A stretch of 64,000 nucleotides of DNA from Pelagicoccus enzymogenes (GCF_014803405.1 NZ_JACYFG010000038.1:124001-188000); one strand, 5' to 3'; shown: positions 42,019 through 51,199, counted from the first letter of the stretch. Program-made: numbers and translations. Notes: a model not told the origin generated them from the letters alone.

Positions 42019-42999
42019 ATGAAATCCCAGATCAAACTCCTGCTCCTCGCCCTCCTCACCATGAGCGCCGCATGCCAGCATACAGAATCACCGCCTCCCC
42101 CCACGCTCTCCCAACTGAGGGTAGAGGGCACTCAACTGGTCGACGCATCGGGCCAAGCCGTCGTCCTGCGGGGAGTCAGCTACGGCTGGCACAATTGGTG
42201 GCCGCGTTTTTATAACAAGGAGAGCGTACAGTGGCTGAAGGACGACTGGGGAGTCGACGTCGTTCGCGCGGCTATGGGCATCCACTACGACGAGCCGGAG
42301 CTCACCTACAACGCCGAGCCCGAGAAGGCGGTGGAAATCATCTCGAAAGTGATCGACGGTGCCATCGAGAGCGGGGTCTACGTCATTATCGATTTCCACA
42401 GCCACCATCTGGAACTGGAGCTCGCCAAGACCTTCTTTGCTGACATGGCAAGCAAGTATGGCGAGTATCCAAATGTCATATACGAGATCTACAACGAACC
42501 AATTCACGACTCCTGGGAAGAAGTGAAAGCCTACGCGGAAGAGGTCATCGCAGTCATTCGCGAGATCGATCCGGACAACGTCATTCTCGTGGGCAATCCC
42601 CACTGGGACCAGGACTTGCACATCGTGGCGGACAACCAAATCGAGGGCGTATCCAACATTATGTACACGCTGCACTACTACGCGGCAACCCATGGCGACT
42701 ACCTCCGCGAACGCGGCGACTACGCTCTCAGCAAAGGAGCCCCCATCTTCATCTCTGAGTCCGCTGGCATGGAAGCCTCGGGCGACGGCCCCATGGACTA
42801 CGAAGCGTGGCAAGTCTGGCAGGACTGGGCCGAGGAGAGGAAGATCAGCTGGATCACTTGGTCAGTCTCCGACAAAGACGAAACCTGCTCCTTCCTCAAA
42901 CCCAGCGCCTCGTCCAAAGGCGGCTGGAGAGAGAAGGATCTGCAAGAATCCGCCAAGGCCACGCGAGCCATTCTGCGTCAGAAAGCAGGACTCGAATAA
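42019..42999 (+). CDS. Glycoside hydrolase family 5 lipoprotein (endoglucanase-like)
   Basis: A 326-residue lipoprotein: signal ending in the lipobox MSAAC (Cys19). The GH5_2-type barrel has LRGVSYGWHNWWPRF, IIDFHSHH, the acid/base E160 in YEIYNEPIHD, and the nucleophile E247 in FISESAG. SWITWSVSDKDETCSFL is typical of this cellulase subfamily. It should cut beta-1,4-glucan or mannan at the cell surface and feed the GH1 and GH3 enzymes. It starts 102 bp after the vWA gene and may share its transcript. Confidence 0.9.
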   Translation: MKSQIKLLLLALLTMSAACQHTESPPPPTLSQLRVEGTQLVDASGQAVVLRGVSYGWHNWWPRFYNKESVQWLKDDWGVDVVRAAMGIHYDEPELTYNAEPEKAVEIISKVIDGAIESGVYVIIDFHSHHLELELAKTFFADMASKYGEYPNVIYEIYNEPIHDSWEEVKAYAEEVIAVIREIDPDNVILVGNPHWDQDLHIVADNQIEGVSNIMYTLHYYAATHGDYLRERGDYALSKGAPIFISESAGMEASGDGPMDYEAWQVWQDWAEERKISWITWSVSDKDETCSFLKPSASSKGGWREKDLQESAKATRAILRQKAGLE

Positions 43000-43036
43000 C
43001 TCTAGAGGAATTCTTGCGACGTGTCATACGCCAAAC

Positions 43037-43109
43037 GTAGCGCCGTGCTTTAGCCGGCGTCCGCGCTGCAGGATCCAAAGTTCCTCGCGGGCCTAAGCCC
43101 CGGAGCTAC
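43037..43109. repeat. BIME-like element between GH5 and the metal-binding protein gene
   Basis: Bounded by GTAGC (43037-43041) and GCTAC (43105-43109), with two hairpins inside: CGCCG...CGGCG around TGCTTTAGC, and GGGC-CTAA-GCCC. The layout is the same as the element at 25346-25418 (two hairpins, GTAG ends), but the sequence differs. Its end touches the stop of the downstream minus-strand gene. Confidence 0.6.
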
Positions 43110-44029
43110 TTGCCCAAAGCGTTCACAATGGTGTCGACGTTGTACTTGAACATTCCCAAGTAGGTGCCGACGTCGTACCGCTCCCCATCGGAGCCTTCGT
43201 GCATTTCGCCGAGCGCTCCTAAGGCGTCGGAAAACAATTCTCCGCCCACCGAGGCGCCAGAATCGCGGCTGATCCGCTCGATGGTAGCGGGCGACACACT
43301 GCTCTCCACGAAAATGGCCGGAATCCGGCGCCGCTTTATGAAGTCGGCCGTGTTGGTGATGTCGGCAATCCCCGCCTCCGTCGCGGTCGACACGCCTTGT
43401 ACGCCTACCACTTGAAACCCGAACGCTCGGCCGAAGTAGTTGTAGGCATCGTGACTCGTCACCAGCACCCGAGCGCTTTCTGGAATCGCCTGGATTCTCT
43501 CCCGGGCCCAAAGCGCCACCGCTTCGACCTCGGCACTGTAGAGTGCAGCCCGCTGCTCGAATACAGCCGCCTTGCTGGGATCCGCTTTAGAGAGCGAGCT
43601 CTTCACCGCGTCGATCACGAACGCCCAAAGCTCAGGGTCGAACCAGACGTGCGGATCGTGGGCATCCTCGTAGTCTGCCGAGGCGAGCAAGCGGTCTTTC
43701 GGAATGGCCTCGCCCACCGCCACAACGGTGCGGCCCTGCTTGTTCACCTTGGAGAAGGTTTCCGCCAAACGCCCCTCCAGGTGCAGCCCGTTGTAGAGAA
43801 TCAAGTCGGCCCGCTGCAGGGAAATCACGTCGCGGGCCGTCGCCTTGTAGAGGTGCGGGTCCACGCCCGGACCCATGAGAACCGTGAGGTCGACGTCCCG
43901 CCCGCCCACGTTTCGCACGATGTCCGCGATCTGGGAAGTACTCACCACTACCCTCAGTTTCCCGTGGACAGCTGTCGCGGCGAAAAGCCCGATTGTGAGA
44001 AGGAGGACGCGTAAAAGGATCGAGTTCAT
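43106..44029 (-). CDS. Metal ABC transporter substrate-binding protein (ZnuA/TroA/MntC family)
   Basis: A 307-residue periplasmic binding protein with a signal peptide ([23 protein letters not shown]). Metal ligands of cluster A-I proteins are visible: H59 in [10 protein letters not shown]127 in [10 protein letters not shown], a histidine in [12 protein letters not shown], and a late Asp in GELFSDALG. The histidine-rich loop of zinc-specific ZnuA is absent, and [11 protein letters not shown] resembles manganese/iron types, so Mn is more likely than Zn. No ABC ATPase or permease gene lies beside it in this window. The ATG at 44029 is chosen for the signal peptide. Confidence 0.87.
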   Translation of the reverse strand: MNSILLRVLLLTIGLFAATAVHGKLRVVVSTSQIADIVRNVGGRDVDLTVLMGPGVDPHLYKATARDVISLQRADLILYNGLHLEGRLAETFSKVNKQGRTVVAVGEAIPKDRLLASADYEDAHDPHVWFDPELWAFVIDAVKSSLSKADPSKAAVFEQRAALYSAEVEAVALWARERIQAIPESARVLVTSHDAYNYFGRAFGFQVVGVQGVSTATEAGIADITNTADFIKRRRIPAIFVESSVSPATIERISRDSGASVGGELFSDALGALGEMHEGSDGERYDVGTYLGMFKYNVDTIVNALGK

Positions 44030-44170
44030 ATCTAGTACAAAGAAGCAGCCCGTGTTGTGCCAATTTCTTTGAGACCCTGTCAATCGCAACTTTGATCTAT
44101 CAAAATTGGAAATTTCCTGAGAAAACCGGCTCATTTCCGGAAAGTGGCGAGCATTTGAGGGCATACGGGC

Positions 44171-44200
44171 TTGACAGCACCACGGGGCGACGACCATTTT
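44171..44200 (+). promoter_or_regulatory. Candidate promoter of rpmH
   Basis: TTGACA at 44171-44176 is a perfect -35 box. Eighteen bases later CATTTT (44195-44200) is a weak -10. It lies just before the ribosomal protein L34 start and fits the usual strong promoter of this operon. Confidence 0.4.
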
Positions 44201-44226
44201 CTCGCTCTTTTTCCAATTTTCACGTC

Positions 44227-44364
44227 ATGAGACCTACATTCAGACCACATCGCCTCAAGAGAGTACGCAAGATCGGCTTCCGTGCCCGCATGGCCACCCG
44301 CGGTGGACGTGCAGTCATCAAAGCACGCCGCAAGAAGGGCCGCGCCCGTCTCTCCGTCGCGTAA
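44227..44364 (+). CDS. rpmH: 50S ribosomal protein L34
   Basis: A 45-residue, highly basic protein, [19 protein letters not shown]..., containing [22 protein letters not shown], the conserved L34 core. The length matches the family. The ATG at 44227 is fixed by the conserved N-terminus; the longer frame upstream is not used. It is followed by rnpA after 34 bp, the near-universal bacterial order. Confidence 0.97.
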   Translation: MRPTFRPHRLKRVRKIGFRARMATRGGRAVIKARRKKGRARLSVA

Positions 44365-44398
44365 CCGCGCAGCGTCTACACGCCCGATCGGCTCGACC

Positions 44399-44806
44399 AT
44401 GGTCAGGAGATTCAAACTCCGTCCTGTTAGCCGTTTGCGCCGCAACGCCGACTTCCTACAAATTCGGAGTCATGGCAAGCCCTACCGCTGCCAGTACTTC
44501 GCCCTATTTTCCCGCATCCGTGCTGTCGAAGGCACGGATGTTTTGTGTCCGCGTATCGGCATCTCCGCCGCCCGACGCGTAGGCAACGCGGTCACCCGCA
44601 ACAAGATCAAGCGGCGCTTCCGCGAGCTGTTCCGCCTGCACCAGCACGAGCTTCGCCCAGAGGCCGACATCGTGCTGAGCCTGCGCCAACCCGCCGGCAA
44701 GGCCAGCTACCAGGAGCTGGAGCAGCGCTTCCTGCACGCCCTCAAATTCAAGAAGCTGCTCAAGCGGAACGAAGCGCCGGAGGAGCGTTCCCAAGTCGAG
44801 GAATAG
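44399..44806 (+). CDS. rnpA: Ribonuclease P protein component
   Basis: A 135-residue basic protein with the RnpA pattern: RLRRNADFLQIRSHGK near the start and the RNR signature in RVGNAVTRNKIKRRFRELFR. It binds RNase P RNA and aids 5' processing of tRNA precursors. The ATG at 44399 matches the family N-terminus. It lies between rpmH and yidC. The small yidD gene often found between rnpA and yidC is missing; only 84 bp separate the two. Confidence 0.95.
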   Translation: MVRRFKLRPVSRLRRNADFLQIRSHGKPYRCQYFALFSRIRAVEGTDVLCPRIGISAARRVGNAVTRNKIKRRFRELFRLHQHELRPEADIVLSLRQPAGKASYQELEQRFLHALKFKKLLKRNEAPEERSQVEE

Positions 44807-44890
44807 CTTGCTAGCTCCCAAGCCGAGCCTTTTATGAGCGCTTTCCTCTGACGGAAGCTCGTCGGACACCCAAATTTTCCCAGCACATCG

Positions 44891-46714
44891 ATGGACAAGA
44901 AGAACACTATAATAGGGGTATCGCTGCTGATCGCCGGCACGGTCCTCATGTTCAAGAACGGGCAAGAAGCTCAAAAGCAACGCCTCCTCGAGGAACAGGC
45001 CGCTCGCGAAGCCGCTGAAGCCGCCGCCCAATCGGCCCCCGCCCTCAACGAAGACGGCACGCCTGTCGAACCAACTGCTGCCCCAATCAACGGAGCGCCG
45101 GCTCCCACCGCCATCGTCGCCAACGGCCACGCCCAGATCGAGGTCAACGACGAGAAGTCCGGCGAGGAGATCGCCGTCCTCGAGAACGGCCTCGCGGAAT
45201 TCCGCTTCACCAACTACGGCGGCGCCCTGCGCGAAATCGTGCTCAAGGACCAGCCCAAGACCCTCGACAGCGACGAGCCGTACATCATGAACCACCTGCG
45301 CTACGCGCCGGCCCTCAACCTCACCACCTACCTCGGCGACGCCCGCAGCATTGCCTTCGAGACAATCTCCTCCTCCAGCGACAGCGTCACCTACCGCGGC
45401 GTGCTCAACGACCAGCTGGAAGTCATCCGCACCTACCGCATTTCCCAAGAACTCACCGGCCCCTCGCCTTACACCGTTTCCCACGAGCTCACCGTGCGCA
45501 ACCTCACCGACGGCCTGCTGCCGCTCGGAGAATTGCTCATCAACATCGGTACCGCCGCGCCCTCCGGCTCCCAGGACCGCTTCCTGCAAACCTTCGGCTA
45601 CTCCAACGGCGAAGACGTAGAGTTCACCGAGCAAAGCGACTTCATGGGCGGTGGATTCCCCGGATTCCGCAAGGACCCCAAGGACCTCGAACAAGTCAGC
45701 GACCGCATCGTTTGGGCCTCCATCAAGAACCAGTTCTTCATCACCCTGCTCACCCCAGGCGAACCGGGAGCTGGGTACGTGGCTCGCCCCGTCGACTTCC
45801 CGGGCAGCACCGACAGCGAACCCAAGACCGGCATCACCGCCGACGTGAAACTCGAGGCCATCAACCTCCCGGTCGGCGCCAGCGTCACCAAGACTTTCGA
45901 CTTCTACGCCGGCCCCAAGGAACACGGCCGCATCGCCAAGCTCAAGCAAGGCCAAGAGCAAGCCATGCAATTCGGCTTCTTCGGCTTCATCTCCAAGATC
46001 CTCCTCCAGATCATGAACTGGCTGCACGGCATGGTCGGCAACTGGGGCATCGCCATCATCCTGCTCACCCTCATCGTTCGCGGCTCCCTGCTCCCCATCA
46101 CCCTCATGAGCATGAAGTCCATGAAGAAGATGTCCAAGATCTCCGAGCCCATGAAGGCCGTTAAGGAGAAGTTCCCCGACGACACTCAGAAGCAGCAGCA
46201 GATGATGATGGAGCTCTACAAGCTCAATAAGGTGAACCCGGTGGCCGGCTGCTTGCCCATGCTCATGCAGATCCCCATCTTCTTCGCCCTGTTCTACATG
46301 CTGCGCAGCGCCGCGGAGCTCCGTTTCGCCGACTTCCTCTGGATCGCCGACCTCTCCAAGCCCGACACCGTAGCCACCATCCCGAACATGCCGTTCTTCG
46401 GCGATTTCGCGGTCAACCTGCTCCCCTTCGTCTGGCTCGTCTCCCTCGCCTACCAGATGTGGACCATGCCCACCCCATCGGTGGACAACGCTCAGGCCAA
46501 GATGATGAAGTTCATGCCCTTCATCTTCTTCCCCTTCACTTACACCTTCTCCTCCGGCCTCGTGCTCTACTGGACCGTGAGCAACGTTTTCACCATCGGC
46601 CAGCAGTGGCTCGTCAAGCGTGGCGGCGAAGAGTTCGACGTCATCCTCCCTCCCGCCCTCAAGAAGGCCATGGACGGTGGCGACGACAAAAAGAAGCGCC
46701 GCAAGAAGAAGTAA
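44891..46714 (+). CDS. yidC: Membrane protein insertase YidC
   Basis: A 607-residue YidC of the Gram-negative type: an N-terminal membrane helix, a large periplasmic beta-sandwich (about residues 75-340) and the conserved core of five helices. LLQIMNWLHGMVGNWGIAIILLT begins the core; KMSKISEPMKAVKEKF is the cytoplasmic coiled region; MPFFGDFAVNLLPFVWLVSLAYQMWTMPTP and LVLYWTVSNVFTIGQQW complete it. The C-terminus is Lys/Arg-rich (KKKRRKKK), which suits ribosome contact. It inserts membrane proteins alone or with SecYEG. Confidence 0.96.
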   Translation: MDKKNTIIGVSLLIAGTVLMFKNGQEAQKQRLLEEQAAREAAEAAAQSAPALNEDGTPVEPTAAPINGAPAPTAIVANGHAQIEVNDEKSGEEIAVLENGLAEFRFTNYGGALREIVLKDQPKTLDSDEPYIMNHLRYAPALNLTTYLGDARSIAFETISSSSDSVTYRGVLNDQLEVIRTYRISQELTGPSPYTVSHELTVRNLTDGLLPLGELLINIGTAAPSGSQDRFLQTFGYSNGEDVEFTEQSDFMGGGFPGFRKDPKDLEQVSDRIVWASIKNQFFITLLTPGEPGAGYVARPVDFPGSTDSEPKTGITADVKLEAINLPVGASVTKTFDFYAGPKEHGRIAKLKQGQEQAMQFGFFGFISKILLQIMNWLHGMVGNWGIAIILLTLIVRGSLLPITLMSMKSMKKMSKISEPMKAVKEKFPDDTQKQQQMMMELYKLNKVNPVAGCLPMLMQIPIFFALFYMLRSAAELRFADFLWIADLSKPDTVATIPNMPFFGDFAVNLLPFVWLVSLAYQMWTMPTPSVDNAQAKMMKFMPFIFFPFTYTFSSGLVLYWTVSNVFTIGQQWLVKRGGEEFDVILPPALKKAMDGGDDKKKRRKKK

Positions 46715-46769
46715 GCCCCCAAAAATTCAACCCAATCCCTAGCATCTAGGACCGAAAACCCGAAAGCAT

Positions 46770-47519
46770 ATGGCAGGACATAGTAAATGGGCCAACACCA
46801 AGCACCGCAAAGCGGCCGTCGACGCCAAACGCGGTAAGATCTTCAGCCGTCTTTCCAAGGACATCACCATGGCGGCCAAGGCCGGCGGGGGCGACCCCGA
46901 CGCCAACGCCAAGCTGCGTACCCTCCTCAACAAAGCCCGCGCCGCCAACATGCCAGCCGACAATATCGACCGCGCTGTCAAAAAGGGCACCGGCGAGCTC
47001 CCCGGCGTCGTCTACGAAGAATTCGTCTATGAAGGCTACGCCCCTAACGGCGTCGCCGTAGTCGTGGAAGTCACCACCGACAACAAGAACCGGGCCGCTT
47101 CCGAGATCCGCTCCACCTTCACCAAGCGCGGCGGCAACCTGGCCGGCGCCAACGCGGTCGCCTTCATGTTCAACCGCTGCGGCCAGTTCCTCATCGCCAA
47201 GGACCAGACCGACGAGGAAAAGCTCATGGACGTCGCCCTGGAAGCCGGAGCCGAGGACATCAAGGTCGAAGACGAAGGCTTCGAAGTGCTCGCGCCCATA
47301 ACCGAGTACGACTCCGTTTCCCAAGCCCTCTCCGACGCCGGCATCGAAGTCGCCAGCTCCGAGCTCGCCTACTTGGCGGAGACGCTCACGCCCATCGACG
47401 ACGCAGCCGCAGCCAAGTCCATCATGGCCCTGATCGACGCCCTCGACGACTTGGACGACGTGCAAAACGTCTTCCACAACGCCGACTTCGCCGACGGCCT
47501 CCTCGACGACGAAGAGTAG
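46770..47519 (+). CDS. YebC/PmpR-family protein
   Basis: A 249-residue protein starting MAGHSKWANTKHRKAAVDAKRGK, the hallmark of the family, followed by ANMPADNIDRAVKKGTG and FVYEGYAPNGVAVVVEVTTDNKNR. Members are described both as transcriptional regulators and, more recently, as factors that help ribosomes at proline stretches. It follows yidC by 55 bp on the same strand and ends before the bidirectional terminator at 47621-47652. The long acidic C-terminus (DDLDDVQNVFHNADF...) is normal for the family. Confidence 0.93.
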   Translation: MAGHSKWANTKHRKAAVDAKRGKIFSRLSKDITMAAKAGGGDPDANAKLRTLLNKARAANMPADNIDRAVKKGTGELPGVVYEEFVYEGYAPNGVAVVVEVTTDNKNRAASEIRSTFTKRGGNLAGANAVAFMFNRCGQFLIAKDQTDEEKLMDVALEAGAEDIKVEDEGFEVLAPITEYDSVSQALSDAGIEVASSELAYLAETLTPIDDAAAAKSIMALIDALDDLDDVQNVFHNADFADGLLDDEE

Positions 47520-47580
47520 ACTGGTGGGCCGGCCGCTCCCGCGGGCGGCTGACAGGAAGCAGTCTAGCCGCAAAACCAAA

Positions 47581-47606
47581 ATCGCGACACAAGGTCGCTT
47601 CCCACA
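47581..47606. repeat. Single arm of the REP-like repeat also found at 17541-17605
   Basis: This 26-nt sequence matches the arm at 17580-17605 with one difference (GACACAAGG against GACGCAAGG). The inverted partner arm is absent nearby, so it is a half element or decayed copy. Confidence 0.6.
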
Positions 47607-47620
47607 AGATCCATTTAGCA

Positions 47621-47652
47621 AAAAAGGCCGTCCCATTTCGGGACGGCCTTTT
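47621..47652. terminator. Bidirectional rho-independent terminator between yebC and dctP
   Basis: GGCCGTCCC (47626-47634) pairs perfectly with GGGACGGCC (47640-47648) around ATTTC. A run of A on the left and T on the right gives a U-tract on both strands, serving converging yebC and dctP-like genes. Confidence 0.9.
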
Positions 47653-47676
47653 GATTTCTGAAAGTCTACTCTAGTC

Positions 47677-48711
47677 CTACGACTGCTGCGAACGGTACTC
47701 CTCGAGCAGGCGGACGACTTCGTCGAAGATGTCGGCGGGGACCGTGTTGTTGCGGATGAGCGAGTACGCTTTTTCCGAAGCCTTTTCCCAAGACTCGGTG
47801 ACCGCTTCGTCGAAGTCGCGGATCTTCAAGCCCCACTTTTCCTTCATCACGCGGATGGCTTCTTCGTTCTCCTCGCGTCCCGCCAAAGTCATTTCGCGGC
47901 CGTAACGGCGGGCGGATTCAAGCATGACGGCTTGGTCTTCCTCGGAGATGCGGCTCCAAGCCTGCTCGGATACCACGATGGCTCCCACGATGGGAGTGTA
48001 ACGAATGTCCAACATGTAAGGAGCGGGACGGTAGCTCTGGGTAGCCAGAGCAAAAAACGGCGGTAATGGTACGATGTCCACCAAGCCGGTCTGCAAGCTG
48101 GAGGTCACCTCGGTGGCGTCGATCGGTACCGGGCGGAAGCCCATGTTCTTGAGCAAGTCGGTCTGCTTGTTGTCGCCCGCCCAAGTGTAGAGCTTGCCCT
48201 TCTTCATGTCCTCGGGCGTGGAAAGCTCCTGCTTGCTGAAGATCTTGACCCAGCCGGAATCGACCCAGCTCAAGACGATGAAGCCCTTTTCCTTGATGCG
48301 GGCTTCGAGCTTGGGCCCGAGCTTTTCCATCACGTATTCAAGTTCTTCATACGTGTGAAACATCATGGGAATCTGCTGCAAGCCTGCCACTCCGGGGTCG
48401 ATGTCCGCGAGGCCAACGCCCGAGATGAGGGCCGCCTGCAGTTGGTTGACGCGCATGCGGTCGATCATGGCCGTCTCGCCGCCCTGTACGCCGCCGGAGA
48501 ATACGATGAGGTTCACCTGCCCGCGCGTTTCGTCCTTCCACTCCTGCCCCATCTTGCGCAGCGACTTGTCGAAGGACGAATCCTTGGGCGCCAAGGTGCT
48601 CAGGCGAATATTCATGCGACGGGCGTCGGCGTCCGGCGTGACCGTGAAAGTGGCCGCGGCGATGGCGCCGAGGGCTAGGATACGGGTAAATTTCGAAAAT
48701 ACAGTCATCAT
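47677..48711 (-). CDS. TRAP transporter substrate-binding protein, DctP family
   Basis: A 344-residue periplasmic binding protein with a signal peptide (about residues 1-30). Family features include RLSTLAPKDSSFDKSLRKMGQEW, QAALISGVGLADIDPGVAGLQQIPMMFHTYEELEYVM, and GFRPVPIDATEVTSSLQTGLVDIVPLPPFFAL. These bind organic acids or similar ligands for the TRAP permease. Upstream on the same strand is its TatT partner. The DctQ/DctM permease genes are absent here, since a terminator and converging yebC follow. The ligand is not predictable. Confidence 0.9.
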   Translation of the reverse strand: MMTVFSKFTRILALGAIAAATFTVTPDADARRMNIRLSTLAPKDSSFDKSLRKMGQEWKDETRGQVNLIVFSGGVQGGETAMIDRMRVNQLQAALISGVGLADIDPGVAGLQQIPMMFHTYEELEYVMEKLGPKLEARIKEKGFIVLSWVDSGWVKIFSKQELSTPEDMKKGKLYTWAGDNKQTDLLKNMGFRPVPIDATEVTSSLQTGLVDIVPLPPFFALATQSYRPAPYMLDIRYTPIVGAIVVSEQAWSRISEEDQAVMLESARRYGREMTLAGREENEEAIRVMKEKWGLKIRDFDEAVTESWEKASEKAYSLIRNNTVPADIFDEVVRLLEEYRSQQS

Positions 48712-48824
48712 ACGAGAGGGTTTGAAAGGCTCGCTTAGTCCGTAAGACGGACAAAGCCCCCTGAAGCTTCAATGTTTTATACAGGAGTGACGGGTAAACG
48801 TTTCATTCCCGCCACACTTTCTGC

Positions 48825-49736
48825 CTACAAAAACAACCAATCCAGACGCGTCAGCAGCCACTCGGCCCGCCGCTGGTAGAGCAAGTTGTTGAGGCGCAGC
48901 GACGGGTTTGCGTCCACGTCGATCTCAAGGGCCTTGTTAAGCATGGCGAGAAAAAGCTCCTTGTCCTGCTGCTCCACAGCCACCGATTCGGCATAGGCCA
49001 CGTAGACCGACGCCAGCTTGCCTTCCGACAGCTCCACCGCTCGCTTGAAGAAACGAGTGGCGTTCTCCACTGGATCGCCCTCCCCGTTCATGCGACTCAT
49101 CTCGTAGGTGATGAAGAAGCTCTGGATGGAGCCCATCTCCCAATCGGGATCGAGCTCCAAGCAACGCGTCATCATGGCCTCCACGTAGGCGAGGTCGCCC
49201 ACGAGGTCCATATTGTCCAAGGAGAGCGAAATGGCGCCTGCCCAAGAAAGGGCGGACCAGTAAAGCGTTTCCACGTCCTCCGCCTCGACGCGAGCAAGGG
49301 CGGACTTGCCGTCCTTTTTCAATGCTTCGCCAAATCCCGGATACTTGACCTCCAATGCTCGCATGCCGTAGCGGTTGGCCCGCTGGTAGAGCTTGATCGC
49401 CCGCTCCCGCAGCTCCTCCGCCCGGTCGTAGTCTTCGTCCTCGATTTCGTCGGCATCGAGCTGAACCCAGCCGTAGGCGTATTGAGTGAAGCCGGAGCAG
49501 AGCGAGGTGAGCAGTCCCTCGTGGTTGGGCGTTTCCGCCAGGACGCTCTCCATCAACTTCAAGCTGAACGGAAGCGCATCACCGACCAATTCCGGATCCT
49601 CGTCCGAGGAAAACACGTCGCCGCCGCCCGACAAAGCGTCTCCCAACTGGTTCATGGCGAGCTTCTTGACCGAGCAGCCGCTCAGCAAAAGGCTCGTCAA
49701 AGCTAGTGAGGTGCAAAGAAATCGGCCGGATATCAT
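48825..49736 (-). CDS. TRAP-associated TatT-type lipoprotein
   Basis: A 303-residue lipoprotein (signal with lipobox LLSGC, Cys at about residue 21). It has helical TPR-like content and the TatT features: DALPFSLKLMESVLAETPNHEGLLTSLCSGFTQYAYGW, YWSALSWAGAIS and a C-terminal RLNNLLYQRRAEWLL. In Treponema the TatT protein forms a ring that docks three binding proteins of the TRAP type at a membrane. It precedes the DctP gene by 113 bp on the same strand, supporting a TatT-DctP partnership. Confidence 0.85.
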   Translation of the reverse strand: MISGRFLCTSLALTSLLLSGCSVKKLAMNQLGDALSGGGDVFSSDEDPELVGDALPFSLKLMESVLAETPNHEGLLTSLCSGFTQYAYGWVQLDADEIEDEDYDRAEELRERAIKLYQRANRYGMRALEVKYPGFGEALKKDGKSALARVEAEDVETLYWSALSWAGAISLSLDNMDLVGDLAYVEAMMTRCLELDPDWEMGSIQSFFITYEMSRMNGEGDPVENATRFFKRAVELSEGKLASVYVAYAESVAVEQQDKELFLAMLNKALEIDVDANPSLRLNNLLYQRRAEWLLTRLDWLFL

Positions 49737-49789
49737 AGTCGACGCACCCTAGGCCGCCGCCCGGCTTTTTCAAGTCCGCACCCAGCAAC

Positions 49790-49822
49790 AAAAAGCCCGG
49801 GCGCGCAATTGGCGCCCGGGCT
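49790..49822 (-). terminator. Rho-independent terminator of amt
   Basis: An 11-bp perfect stem, AGCCCGGGCGC (49794-49804) with GCGCCCGGGCT (49812-49822), loop GCAATTG, followed on the minus strand by a T5 run. It lies 28 bp past the ammonium transporter stop. Confidence 0.88.
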
Positions 49823-49850
49823 GGAAAAGAGACCTGTACCTTTGACGAAA

Positions 49851-51152
49851 CTAGAGCTCGTAAGCCTGCTCGTCGTGGTCGCTCAAGTCGAGACCGCGCA
49901 GCTCGTCGTCGGACTCGACGCGGAGGCCCATCAACTTGTTGATGAGGAAGAAAAGGATGAAGGAGACAACACCGCTCCAAACAATGGTGATTACTACGCT
50001 CACGAATTGGCCCCAAACCTGGGCTCCCATGCCGATGCCTTCGCCATAGCCAGTTCCGCCGAGCGACTCGGAAGCTACCACGCCGGTGAGGATCGCTCCT
50101 ACGATACCACCGACACCATGGACGCCGAAGACGTCGAGCGAGTCATCGACCTTGAGCATGAACTTCAGCTTAACCGCTACGAAGTAACAGCAGATCGCCG
50201 AGCAGAATCCGATAAGGATCGCCCCCATCGGACCGGCGTTTCCGGAGGCGGGAGTGATCGCAACCAAACCAGCCACCGCGCCGGTGGCAACGCCCAGGGC
50301 AGACGCTTTGCCGTGCACGAAGAACTCGATCAGCATCCAAGTCACCGCGCAGGTGGCGCAAGCGATTTGGGTGACCAGCATTGCCATGCCCGCAGTGCCG
50401 TCCGCTGCGACCGCGCTCCCGGCGTTGAAGCCAAACCAGCCCACCCAGAGCATGGAGGCGCCGACTACTGTGAGTGGCAAGTTGTGCGGCTTAATGGGCT
50501 CTTCGAAGGCCTTCTTGCGCTTGCCCACCATCAAACAGCCTACGAGGCCAGCCATGGCAGCGTTGATGTGGACGACCGTGCCGCCCGCGAAATCCATAAC
50601 GCTCCAGTTGTGGAAGAAGCCATTCGCGGACCACGCCATGTGCCAAACCGGAATGTAGGAGAGGACGAACCATAAGATGGAAAAGACGAGGACGGCGGAG
50701 AATTTCACCCGCTCCGCAAAGGCGCCGATGATCAGGGCCGGCGTGATGATGGCGAAAGTCATCTGGAAGGTGACGAAGACCGACTCAGGAATGGCACCCG
50801 CACCAGAGACCGTATCAGAAGTCATGTGCTTCAGGAACGCATAATCAAATCCACCGATAAAAGGGTTGGAACCCGTGTAAGCTAGGCTGTAGCCGAAAAT
50901 AACCCACAGCACCGACATCACGGCGCAAATGGAGAAACACTGCATCAGGATGGAGAGCACGTTCTTGGCTCGCACCAAGCCGCCGTAGAACAGGGCGAGT
51001 CCAGGCAGCGTCATAAACAAAACGAGGGCCGTGGCCACAATCATCCAGGCGGTGTCACCCGAATCGGCAGTAGGAGTTCCTTCCTGCGCGTAGGCGAGGG
51101 TCGGAAGCGTTAAGAGGAGGGATGCGGGGAGGAAGCGGAGTAAACGTTTCAT
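49851..51152 (-). CDS. amt: Ammonium transporter Amt
   Basis: A 433-residue transporter with a cleavable signal (LLLTLPTLAYA) and eleven membrane segments. Signatures are DTAWMIVATALVLFMTLPGLALFYGGLVR and the central DFAGGTVVHINAAMAGLVG, which includes one of the twin pore histidines; DVFGVHGVGGIVGAILTG carries the second. It conducts ammonium across the inner membrane. The usual PII partner gene (glnK) is not adjacent. It is followed by its own terminator and was probably transcribed alone; nitrogen control is expected from family knowledge but no NtrC site was identified. Confidence 0.93.
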   Translation of the reverse strand: MKRLLRFLPASLLLTLPTLAYAQEGTPTADSGDTAWMIVATALVLFMTLPGLALFYGGLVRAKNVLSILMQCFSICAVMSVLWVIFGYSLAYTGSNPFIGGFDYAFLKHMTSDTVSGAGAIPESVFVTFQMTFAIITPALIIGAFAERVKFSAVLVFSILWFVLSYIPVWHMAWSANGFFHNWSVMDFAGGTVVHINAAMAGLVGCLMVGKRKKAFEEPIKPHNLPLTVVGASMLWVGWFGFNAGSAVAADGTAGMAMLVTQIACATCAVTWMLIEFFVHGKASALGVATGAVAGLVAITPASGNAGPMGAILIGFCSAICCYFVAVKLKFMLKVDDSLDVFGVHGVGGIVGAILTGVVASESLGGTGYGEGIGMGAQVWGQFVSVVITIVWSGVVSFILFFLINKLMGLRVESDDELRGLDLSDHDEQAYEL

Positions 51153-51199
51153 TTCAGGTATCGAAGGAAGATGACGCGAGGGACGTCACTCGATAGAGA

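Noticed and set aside
44030-44226. Possible replication origin next to rpmH
   Set aside because: No DnaA boxes, no AT-rich repeat array, and dnaA/dnaN are not adjacent in this window.
44504-46027. 507-codon minus-strand frame opposite rnpA and yidC
   Set aside because: An antisense shadow; rnpA and yidC are certain, and no ribosome site or family is seen on the other strand.
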